Source of the DNA: AC-69 sp035701505
GTDB taxonomy: Bacteria > Actinomycetota > UBA4738 > HRBIN12
Reading direction: 5' to 3'
DNA: 14,234 nt
Assembly (NCBI GenBank): GCA_035701505.1
Contig: DASSSA010000015.1
Coordinates: forward strand, 1 to 14,234
The first letter of the stretch is position 1, and each line of letters begins with the position of its first letter. Made by a program: the position numbers and the translations under genes. Shown piece by piece: positions 1 to 5,272 of this stretch. Below the pieces are notes generated by a model. It worked only from the letters and a program-made list of their open reading frames with translations. It had not been told where the DNA came from and ran no database searches.

Positions 1-10
1 GAGCGATCCG

Positions 11-1414
11 TTGGGTACCTCCGCAACCGAGACCACGGTGGACGAAGCGGGTCTCGGCGAGCTCCGAGGTTCCTTCCGCGGTCAGGTGATCCGTCCCGGA
101 GATCCCTCCTACGACGAGCACCGCAAGATCTGGAACGGTTCCATCGACCGGTCTCCGGCCATCATCGCGCGATGCGCGGGCGTGGCCGACGTCATTTCGG
201 CCGTGCGGTTCGCCAGTGGCAACAACCACCCGGTCGCCGTCAGGAGCGGCGGGCACAGCTTCCCCGGACTCTCGCTCTGCGACGGCGGCATGGTCATTGA
301 CCTCGGCCTCATGAAGGGCATCCGCGTGGATCCGGCAGCCCGCACCGCGAGGGCCCAGGCCGGAGTGCTCCTGGGAGAGCTCGACCGGGAGACGCAAGCC
401 TTCGGCCTGGCCGTCCCGGCCGGGATCGTCACCCATACCGGGATGGCCGGCCTCACCCTCGGCGGCGGCATCGGATGGCTGATGCGCAAGTACGGGCTCA
501 CCATCGATCAGCTCCTCGCCGTGGACATGGTCACCGCGGACGGGGAGTTCGTGAAGGCCAGCACGGACGAGAACGCCGACCTCTTCTGGGGGGTTCGGGG
601 CGGCGGCGGCAACTTCGGCATCGTCACCGAGTTCGAGTTCCGACTCAACGCGCTCGGCCCCGTCGTGCTCGCCGGGCCGATCTTCTGGCCCATCGAGGAG
701 TCTGGGAACGTCCTGCGCTTCTACCGCGACTGGATCACCGACGTCCCCGACGAGCTCACGACGATCGTGGTGCACCGGAAGGCCCCGTCGCTCCCCGACA
801 TCCCGCCCGAGTTGCATGGCGTGCCGGTCGTGGCGGTGACCTGCTGCTACGCCGGCCCCGTGGAGGATGGAGAGAGGGTGGTGCGTCCGATGAAGGAATT
901 CGGGTCGCCGCTCCTCGACCTGTGCGAGCCGAAGCCGTTCCTAACCCATCAGGGCATGTTCGACCCCTCGTTCCCACACGGATGGTGGTATTACTTCCGA
1001 TCCTGCGACCTAGCTGCTCTGACCGACGATGTCATCGACATCGTGGCCGACCACGCGGCTCGAATGACCTCGCCACTCACGGCCTTCCCCATCTTCCACC
1101 TCGGGGGCGCGATCACGCGGGTGGGCGAGGACGAAACGGCATTCAACGGCCGCGGCGCCGGGCACACGATCAACATCAACGCCACCACAGCGACCAGCGA
1201 GGGATTCGACGAGGAACGGGAGTGGTCGAGGAGCTTCTGGTCGGCCCTCGAGCCGTACCACACGAGCGTGTACGTGAACTTCCTGATGGACGAGGGTGAG
1301 GACCGGATCCGCCAGGCCTACGGAGCTCGGAAGTACGATCGCCTCAGGGCCCTCAAGCGCGCGTACGACCCGAACAACTTCTTCAAGCTCAACCAGAACA
1401 TCACGCCCGCCTAA
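11..1414 (+). CDS. FAD-linked oxidase, berberine-bridge-enzyme (BBE)-like family
   Basis: A predicted secreted-substrate or small-molecule oxidase with covalently bound FAD. Two family domains are visible. The N-terminal PCMH-type FAD-binding domain (about residues 45-215) contains RSGGHS, whose His82 is the expected 8-alpha-histidyl FAD attachment residue, and later GLTLGGGIGW and GGGGNFGIVTEF. The C-terminal BBE domain (about 415-465) ends in YDPNNFFKLNQNI. The Cys that gives a second, 6-S-cysteinyl FAD link in plant BBE is replaced by Val140 (PAGIVTHTG), so single attachment through His is expected. The substrate cannot be told. No signal peptide is seen. Start is uncertain: TTG at 11 and GTG at 38 are in frame, and the frame stays open to the window edge, so a few N-terminal residues may be missing. 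The length of about 460 residues is normal for the family. DUF192 follows after 43 bp. Confidence 0.88.
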   Translation: MGTSATETTVDEAGLGELRGSFRGQVIRPGDPSYDEHRKIWNGSIDRSPAIIARCAGVADVISAVRFASGNNHPVAVRSGGHSFPGLSLCDGGMVIDLGLMKGIRVDPAARTARAQAGVLLGELDRETQAFGLAVPAGIVTHTGMAGLTLGGGIGWLMRKYGLTIDQLLAVDMVTADGEFVKASTDENADLFWGVRGGGGNFGIVTEFEFRLNALGPVVLAGPIFWPIEESGNVLRFYRDWITDVPDELTTIVVHRKAPSLPDIPPELHGVPVVAVTCCYAGPVEDGERVVRPMKEFGSPLLDLCEPKPFLTHQGMFDPSFPHGWWYYFRSCDLAALTDDVIDIVADHAARMTSPLTAFPIFHLGGAITRVGEDETAFNGRGAGHTININATTATSEGFDEEREWSRSFWSALEPYHTSVYVNFLMDEGEDRIRQAYGARKYDRLRALKRAYDPNNFFKLNQNITPA

Positions 1415-1443
1415 GGCCGCGCCAGGATGTCGGCGGGCGTGTG

Positions 1444-1449
1444 TACCGT
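1444..1449 (+). promoter_or_regulatory. Putative -10 box (TACCGT) of a leaderless promoter for the DUF192 gene
   Basis: TACCGT fits the actinobacterial TANNNT -10 pattern and lies 8 nt before the GTG at 1458. That is the spacing expected if transcription starts at the start codon itself. There is no Shine-Dalgarno sequence ahead of this GTG, and no convincing -35 box. This is inference from spacing and motif only. Confidence 0.4.
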
Positions 1450-1457
1450 TCCGCCTC

Positions 1458-1802
1458 GTGAGGCAAATCGTCCTCCGGGATCCGCGCGGCGGGTGGTGGT
1501 GGGTCGAGGTTCCGACGGGCCTGCGCGAACGGATGCGCGGGCTCCGGGGGCGCGACCGGATGGAGTCCTACCACGCGTTCCTCATCCCCAGGACACGCTC
1601 GGTCCACACATTCGGCATGCGGTTCCCGATCTCGGTGGCCCTGCTCGACGCGCGGCTGCGCGTCGTCTCAGTCCTGAAGGTCGGACCGGCGAAGCTCGTC
1701 ACCCCTCGTCGAGGGGTCCGTCACGTCCTCGAATGCAGGTCGGGAGCGGACCTGCGTCCAGACGACGTGCTCAGGCTTGGATCCGCGGGCCGGTCAGGAT
1801 AG
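1458..1802 (+). CDS. DUF192 family protein
   Basis: A 114-residue protein of the DUF192 family, a small beta-rich fold of unknown function. Family hallmarks are visible: an early GLRERMRGLRGR stretch (residues about 20-31), the central HTFGMRFPI segment corresponding to the usual S-F-W-M-K-N-T-x-I-P-L-D core, then a hydrophobic strand and a conserved late part with LVTPRRGVRHVLE. Many relatives are exported or lipoproteins; this one has no signal peptide, so it is probably cytoplasmic. I chose GTG at 1458 because the recognisable domain begins directly after it and a TANNNT -10 box lies 8 nt upstream. The frame is open back to 1296, overlapping the oxidase, but that extension reads as low-complexity shadow sequence. 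Its last 9 bases overlap the 3' end of the convergent small membrane protein. Confidence 0.8.
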   Translation: MRQIVLRDPRGGWWWVEVPTGLRERMRGLRGRDRMESYHAFLIPRTRSVHTFGMRFPISVALLDARLRVVSVLKVGPAKLVTPRRGVRHVLECRSGADLRPDDVLRLGSAGRSG

Positions 1803-1958
1803 GACGACGCGGATCAGGGCGTAGATGGCCAGGGAGACCAGTGCGACCATAACCGGGAGGAGTTGGACGACCCATCGGGCCCAGGCCGGGAGGGCTACCG
1901 GCACCCGCCGAGTGGTGTCGGGGGTGACGATCCCTAGGAACTCCAGCAGCGCCCGCAT
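1794..1958 (-). CDS. Small single-pass membrane protein, hypothetical (54 aa)
   Basis: I read this frame directly. It starts at ATG (complement of 1956-1958) and ends in TGA (complement of 1794-1796). The product starts MRALLEFLGIVTP, has a basic and proline-containing middle (TTRRVPVALPAWARW), and then a hydrophobic stretch of about 21 residues (roughly 30-50: VVQLLPVMVALVSLAIYALI) ending RVVLS. This looks like one transmembrane helix near the C-terminus with a short cytoplasmic N-terminal part. The only ribosome-binding hint is a weak GAAG four bases before the start codon. The gene converges with and overlaps the DUF192 stop, and diverges from the tRNA cluster. The function is not known. 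Small ORFs in GC-rich DNA can be spurious, but the coherent amphipathic-then-hydrophobic layout and G/C-ending codons favour a real gene. Confidence 0.5.
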   Translation of the reverse strand: MRALLEFLGIVTPDTTRRVPVALPAWARWVVQLLPVMVALVSLAIYALIRVVLS

Positions 1959-2020
1959 ACCACTTCATCGGCGATAGCCCGTTTCCACTGAAGCCGCTCC
2001 GATGGGCTTCCGACGGAAGC

Positions 2021-2026
2021 TATACT
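2021..2026 (+). promoter_or_regulatory. Putative -10 box (TATACT) of the tRNA cluster promoter
   Basis: TATACT is a near-consensus -10 hexamer in an otherwise very GC-rich stretch, 48 bp before the first base of tRNA-Glu. Transcription from it would begin near 2033 and give a leader of about 40 nt. The -35 region (about 1998-2003) is poor, reading TCCGAT. The match and position support the call, but it has not been tested. Confidence 0.45.
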
Positions 2027-2035
2027 TCGGAGGCT

Positions 2036-2052
2036 GCCCCCGGGCCGGGGGC
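2036..2052 (+). repeat. GC-only inverted repeat in the tRNA-Glu leader
   Basis: GCCCCCGGGCCGGGGGC is a perfect odd-length palindrome able to fold as a short hairpin with a 6-bp GCCCCC/GGGGGC stem and 5-nt loop. It lies between the putative -10 box and tRNA-Glu, inside the expected 5' leader. Its stem sequence is the same as six of the seven base pairs of the tRNA-Glu acceptor stem. Confidence 0.5.
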
Positions 2053-2074
2053 GGGGGTGCCGCAAGCGCCCGGA

Positions 2075-2147
2075 GCCCCCATCGTCTAGCGGCCTAGGAT
2101 TTCGCCCTTTCAAGGCGGCGACACGGGTTCGAATCCCGTTGGGGGCA
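2075..2147 (+). tRNA. tRNA-Glu (UUC)
   Basis: A 73-nt cloverleaf. The acceptor stem GCCCCCA pairs with TGGGGGC (2140-2146), followed by discriminator A. The anticodon loop CTTTCAA gives anticodon TTC for glutamate. The T arm is ACGGG-TTCGAAT-CCCGT. CCA is not encoded. It is first of three tRNA genes in one direction, probably co-transcribed and cut apart. Confidence 0.96.
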
Positions 2148-2162
2148 CACAACCGAAGACTC

Positions 2163-2238
2163 GCGGGTGTGGAGGAGCCTGGCCGTCCTCACCGCCCTGT
2201 CAAGGCGGTAATCGCGGGTTCAAATCCCGTCACCCGCG
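2163..2238 (+). tRNA. tRNA-Asp (GUC)
   Basis: A 76-nt cloverleaf, 15 nt after tRNA-Glu. The acceptor GCGGGTG pairs with CACCCGC (2231-2237), with discriminator G. The D stem is GAGG/CCTC. The anticodon stem is CCGCC/GGCGG with loop CTGTCAA, giving anticodon GTC for aspartate. The T arm is GCGGG-TTCAAAT-CCCGT with one G-U pair. CCA is not encoded. Confidence 0.96.
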
Positions 2239-2244
2239 CTGGGA

Positions 2245-2266
2245 ACGCCGGCGCTCGCGCCGGCGT
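2245..2266 (+). repeat. 10-bp perfect inverted repeat between tRNA-Asp and tRNA-Phe
   Basis: The arm ACGCCGGCGC (2245-2254) is the exact reverse complement of GCGCCGGCGT (2257-2266), separated by TC. In RNA this is a very stable hairpin of 9 bp with a 4-nt loop. No T-run follows, so it is not a standard terminator. It fills most of the 38-nt spacer and may help separate or process the two tRNAs. Confidence 0.6.
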
Positions 2267-2276
2267 GACCGTGTCG

Positions 2277-2349
2277 GGCCAGGTAGCTCAGTTGGCAGAG
2301 CACGCGGCTGAAAACCGCGGTGTCGGCAGTTCGATTCTGCCCCTGGCCA
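2277..2349 (+). tRNA. tRNA-Phe (GAA)
   Basis: A 73-nt cloverleaf. The acceptor GGCCAGG pairs with CCTGGCC (2342-2348), with discriminator A. The D arm is GCTC-AGTTGGCA-GAGC. The anticodon stem is CGCGG/CCGCG with loop CTGAAAA, giving anticodon GAA for phenylalanine. The T arm is GGCAG-TTCGATT-CTGCC. CCA is not encoded. It is last gene of the tRNA cluster and converges with the minus-strand gene ending at 2375. Confidence 0.97.
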
Positions 2350-2395
2350 CGAGGTCGCGGCACGAGGAGACCCGTCAGTTCAAGGTCTCGTGGCC
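2345..2395. repeat. Inverted repeat between convergent tRNA-Phe and the 272-aa gene
   Basis: GGCCACGAG (2345-2353) is the reverse complement of CTCGTGGCC (2387-2395). Nested inside are GAGACC (2367-2372) and GGTCTC (2384-2389), with the minus-strand stop codon in the loop. A 7-bp direct repeat, CACGAGG, occurs at 2348 and 2361. Such nested stems between converging genes could act as a two-way terminator. There is no T-run on either side, so Rho-independent termination is doubtful. Confidence 0.35.
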
Positions 2396-3193
2396 CCGGA
2401 CCTCGGTCCACCGGCTGATGACCGACTGGTACAGCTCGGCCGAGCGCGGGAACTCCTCGGACGAGAGGGCCTTCAGCGCGGACTGGATGTCGCGGGCCGA
2501 ATGATCGTCGTCGAGCTCGTCCCAGGTCATGAGGTTGCACAGGCCACCGTAGTCCAGCTCCAGGAGCGATCGGTGGTCGAAGGCCGCGAGCCACTCGTAG
2601 AGCTCGACGATCATGTCGGCCACCGGCCCCAAGTCCGTCCGCCGGAGCCCGGGGATGGCCCGCTCAGCTCGACGCGCGGCCTTGCGCACCGTGGTCAGGT
2701 ACCGGAGACGATGGCGGCCGCCGTGCTCCTCGAGCCGCCGGTCGCCCTCCCCGAAGAGCACGAACCACCGGACGGGGACGTGCCACGGGCTCTGCATGAT
2801 GAACGAGACGGCCTTCGGATCGCGCCGGCGGATCCTGGCCAGCTCCCTGGATGCCCGCCGAGCCTCCCGGTCGCTCACGAACGCGTCGCTCCCCTCGAAC
2901 TGTGGAGCCTCGCGCAAGGACGACAGGCTGGCAAGTACCCGGAGCCTGGTCCGCCATGGACACACGAAGTAGGTGCCCTTATCGATGCGGATATCGGCGC
3001 CCTCGGACTCCGAAGCCGCCAGGACGCCGAGCCGCCGGCCGCTCATCCACTGCCGGTATGTGGGGCGTGGCCGGCGAAGCATCCCTCCACCGACGATGTA
3101 CCGCTCCCACTGCGCCTGTTCATCGGGCGGGAACGCCTCCAGAGGCTGGAACGCGCGGAGGTAGGCGCAAGGGACCACGTCGCGGAGCAGCAT
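2375..3193 (-). CDS. Conserved hypothetical protein, 272 aa, function unknown
   Basis: I do not recognise a named domain. The sequence looks like an uncharacterised protein that I believe recurs in actinobacteria, but I cannot confirm this. Visible features: N-terminus MLLRDVVPCAYLRAF with Cys9, a VCPWRTRLRVLASL segment near residue 77, a strongly basic RREARR-like helix region (about 108-125), an aromatic patch SPWHVPVRWFVLFGEGDRR (about 133-152), a basic LTTVRKAARRAERA helix (about 165-178), and an acidic stretch WDELDDDHSARDI near 225. There is no signal peptide and no transmembrane segment, so it is probably a cytosolic, mostly helical protein. The ATG start lies in a 12-bp palindrome, with a GAGAG possible ribosome-binding site just upstream. 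It is transcribed away from the 2-oxoacid dehydrogenase operon across a 41-bp gap, so it might be its regulator or an unrelated neighbour. Codon use favours this strand over the overlapping antisense frames. Confidence 0.75.
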   Translation of the reverse strand: MLLRDVVPCAYLRAFQPLEAFPPDEQAQWERYIVGGGMLRRPRPTYRQWMSGRRLGVLAASESEGADIRIDKGTYFVCPWRTRLRVLASLSSLREAPQFEGSDAFVSDREARRASRELARIRRRDPKAVSFIMQSPWHVPVRWFVLFGEGDRRLEEHGGRHRLRYLTTVRKAARRAERAIPGLRRTDLGPVADMIVELYEWLAAFDHRSLLELDYGGLCNLMTWDELDDDHSARDIQSALKALSSEEFPRSAELYQSVISRWTEVRGHETLN

Positions 3194-3200
3194 ATATGCT
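3189..3200. promoter_or_regulatory. 12-bp palindrome AGCATATATGCT in the divergent intergenic region
   Basis: This perfect palindrome is the only AT-rich patch in the gap between the divergent 272-aa gene and E1-alpha, and it overlaps the former's ATG. It contains TATGCT (3195-3200), a TANNNT match usable as a -10 box for the plus-strand operon, with a start expected near 3207. It could be an operator, a promoter core, or both. No good -35 is seen. Confidence 0.4.
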
Positions 3201-3234
3201 CTCGCACACCCGCCGCCGTCCGAGATCGGTGACC

Positions 3235-4305
3235 ATGGCCATGCACGAGGATCCGCACGACGCCGCCCCGGTGCGGCTGGTCTCGCCCGACGGAACGGCG
3301 GTCGGCGACACCGACGTTGGTCTGAAGCCGGACGAGCTTCGCGACCTGTTGCGGCTCATGATCCTGTCCCGCCGCCTGGATCGCGAATGCATGGCCCTCC
3401 AGCGTCAGGGTGAGCTCACCGTGTATCCGCCGTTCGAGGGCCAGGAGGCGGCCCAGGTGGGAAGCGCCTTCGCCCTGGAGCCCGACGACTTCGTGTTCCC
3501 GTCCTTCCGCGAGCTCGCCGCCGCAGTCGCCCGCGGCGTCGACGTCGTCGAGTACCTCCAGTACCACCGAGGGGTCTGGCACGGTGGGCCCTACGACCCC
3601 ATCGCCAGCCGGTTCGCGCCGATCTGCGTCCCGGTCGCCACCCAGATCGTGCACGCCGTGGGGTGGGCCATGGGCGCAAGGCTTGACGGGCTGCCCGTGT
3701 GCGCCCTCGCGTACTTCGGCGACGGGGCGACGTCGGAAGGCGACTTCCACGAGGCCGCCAACATGGCCGCGGTGTTCCACGCCCCGGCTATCCTGTTCTG
3801 CCAGAACAACGGGTGGGCCATCTCGGTCCCGCTCCGGGAGCAGGCGGCGGGACCGATCCACGCGCGGGCGGAGGGGTATGGCATGCCCGGCGTGCTCGTC
3901 GATGGCAACGATGTCCTGGCCGTGTACTCGGTGACGAGAGCGGCGGCCGAACGGGCCCGGGCCGGCGACGGGCCCACGCTGATCGAGGCCCTGACCTATC
4001 GGATGGGACCGCATTCCACCGCCGACGACGCCACGAAGTACCGGAGCTCGGACGAGGTCAAGCTGTGGCGCGAGCGGGATCCCATCGACCGGTACCTGAA
4101 GCACCTGCTGACCTCTGGGATCGCCGACGAGTCGTTCGTAGCCGACTGCGAGGACGAGGCCAAGGAGTGGGTGGCCGACGTTCGGGCCGGGATCACTTCG
4201 CTGGGGCCGCCGTCGGCCGAGGAGCTCTTCGCCTTCGCCTATGTGGAGCCGCCCGAAAGCCTGGAGCGCGACCGGCGAACGGCGATCGAGGGCCCGGATG
4301 GCTGA
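3235..4305 (+). CDS. pdhA: 2-oxoacid (pyruvate/branched-chain) dehydrogenase E1 component, alpha subunit
   Basis: This is the thiamine-diphosphate (ThDP)-binding subunit that, with the beta subunit, decarboxylates a 2-oxo acid and passes the acyl group to the lipoyl arm of E2. The 356-residue length is typical. The ThDP motif runs from GDG (162-164) to NN (191-192), within GDGATSEGDFHEAANMA. An active-site loop with GPHSTADD (258-265) and the substrate-side FEGQEAAQVG (67-76) are also present. The start is ambiguous among GTG at 3229, ATG at 3235 and ATG at 3241; I chose the first ATG, and no strong ribosome-binding site decides it. The open frame runs much further upstream, but over the divergent gene. 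The gene overlaps E1-beta by 8 bases. The early part looks most like the pyruvate-type alpha chains of Gram-positive bacteria, but pyruvate and branched-chain substrates cannot be separated by eye, so the symbol is by family only. Confidence 0.9.
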   Translation: MAMHEDPHDAAPVRLVSPDGTAVGDTDVGLKPDELRDLLRLMILSRRLDRECMALQRQGELTVYPPFEGQEAAQVGSAFALEPDDFVFPSFRELAAAVARGVDVVEYLQYHRGVWHGGPYDPIASRFAPICVPVATQIVHAVGWAMGARLDGLPVCALAYFGDGATSEGDFHEAANMAAVFHAPAILFCQNNGWAISVPLREQAAGPIHARAEGYGMPGVLVDGNDVLAVYSVTRAAAERARAGDGPTLIEALTYRMGPHSTADDATKYRSSDEVKLWRERDPIDRYLKHLLTSGIADESFVADCEDEAKEWVADVRAGITSLGPPSAEELFAFAYVEPPESLERDRRTAIEGPDG

Positions 4306-5272
4306 GTACACGATGGTCGCCGCGCTGAACGCCGCGCTCCGCGATGCCCTGACGAACGACCCACGGACGCTGGTGTTCGGCGAGGACGTCGGCGAGCTCG
4401 GTGGGGTGTATCGCGTCACCGAGGGCCTACAGCGAGCGTTCGGCGCGGAACGGGTGTTCAACACACCGATCGCGGAGGCCGGGATCGCCGGGATCTGCGT
4501 CGGCCTCTCGCTTGCTGGCTGGCGGCCCGTCGCCGAGATGCAGTTCGACGGGTTCTCCTATCCGGCCCTGGACCAGATCGTCAGCCATATCGCCAAGTAC
4601 CGGACCCGCACGCGGGGCCGGACCTCGATGCCGATCGTCATCCGGATCCCCTCGTTCGGCGGGATCCGGGGCAAGGAGCATCACGGGGAGAGCCCGGAGA
4701 CCTACTACGCGCACACAGCCGGGCTGAAGGTGGTGGTCCCGTCGGGCGCGCTGGACGCCTACCGGCTCCTGGCGCTCGCCATCGCCGACCCCGACCCGGT
4801 GATCTTTCTCGAGCCGAAGAGCCGGTACTGGGCCAAGGAACAGGGCGAGCTCGCGGTGGACGGGCCGCCCATCGGCAGGGCATGGATCCGCCGGGAGGGC
4901 GAGGCTTGTACCCTCGTTACCTACGGGGCAATGGTCACGCGATGCCTGGAGGCCGCCGAGGTCCTTGCCGGTGAGCGCCTCTCCTGTCGCGTACTCGACC
5001 TCCGCTCGCTCGTCCCCCTCGACCTCCACACCCTCGCGGAGTCCGTGCGGAGGACCGGCCGCGTCGTGGTGGTGCACGAGGCGCCTCGCACCCTGGGGAT
5101 GGGGGCAGAGATCGCTGCCCGGGTCATGGAAGAGGGGTTCGACTACCTGGAGGCGCCGGTCCTTCGGGTGACCGGCCACGACGTACCGTATCCGCCTGCG
5201 GCTCTCGAGCAACGATACCTGCCCAGCATCGAGCGGATCACGGCCGCCGTGCGCAGGGTGGTGAGCCACTGA
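4298..5272 (+). CDS. pdhB: 2-oxoacid dehydrogenase E1 component, beta subunit
   Basis: A transketolase-like subunit that pairs with the upstream alpha subunit to form the heterotetrameric E1. It has 324 residues, normal for the family. Visible are the pyrimidine-domain signature LVFGEDVGELGGVYRVTEGL (about 27-46), NTPIAEAGIAGICVGLSLAG with the conserved catalytic-site Glu, the segment MQFDGFSYPALDQIVSH, the loop GKEHHGESPE, and a C-terminal transketolase domain starting near 195 (CTLVTYGAMV) with RVLDLRSLVPLD and VVVHEAPRT. ATG at 4298 lies inside the end of the alpha gene, with GAGG upstream, which indicates translational coupling. The stop overlaps the E2 start by one base. The sequence is equally compatible with a branched-chain (bkdB-type) enzyme. 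Confidence 0.92.
   Translation: MAEYTMVAALNAALRDALTNDPRTLVFGEDVGELGGVYRVTEGLQRAFGAERVFNTPIAEAGIAGICVGLSLAGWRPVAEMQFDGFSYPALDQIVSHIAKYRTRTRGRTSMPIVIRIPSFGGIRGKEHHGESPETYYAHTAGLKVVVPSGALDAYRLLALAIADPDPVIFLEPKSRYWAKEQGELAVDGPPIGRAWIRREGEACTLVTYGAMVTRCLEAAEVLAGERLSCRVLDLRSLVPLDLHTLAESVRRTGRVVVVHEAPRTLGMGAEIAARVMEEGFDYLEAPVLRVTGHDVPYPPAALEQRYLPSIERITAAVRRVVSH

Noticed and set aside
1427..1852. 141-residue frame starting at ATG 1427, overlapping DUF192
   Set aside because: Arg/Pro/Gly-rich out-of-frame shadow; the DUF192 motifs are in the other frame.
2041..2060. Possible G-quadruplex upstream of tRNA-Glu
   Set aside because: Only three long G runs are present, and the same bases are better explained by a simple GC hairpin.
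1934..2152. Minus-strand frame starting MCAPNGIRTRVAALKG
   Set aside because: This is the classic spurious translation of a tRNA read backwards (tRNA-Glu).
2220..2594. Minus-strand frame across tRNA-Phe and the following gene (includes GQNRTADTAVFSR)
   Set aside because: Antisense tRNA artefact.
2390..3232. 280-residue plus-strand frame across the 272-aa gene
   Set aside because: Low-complexity and no domain. The minus-strand frame has a more protein-like composition with a sensible start, and ends just beyond a convergent tRNA.
3043..4464. 473-residue open frame antisense to E1-alpha
   Set aside because: It overlaps a well-supported ThDP enzyme gene and crosses into two neighbouring genes; no motif is present.
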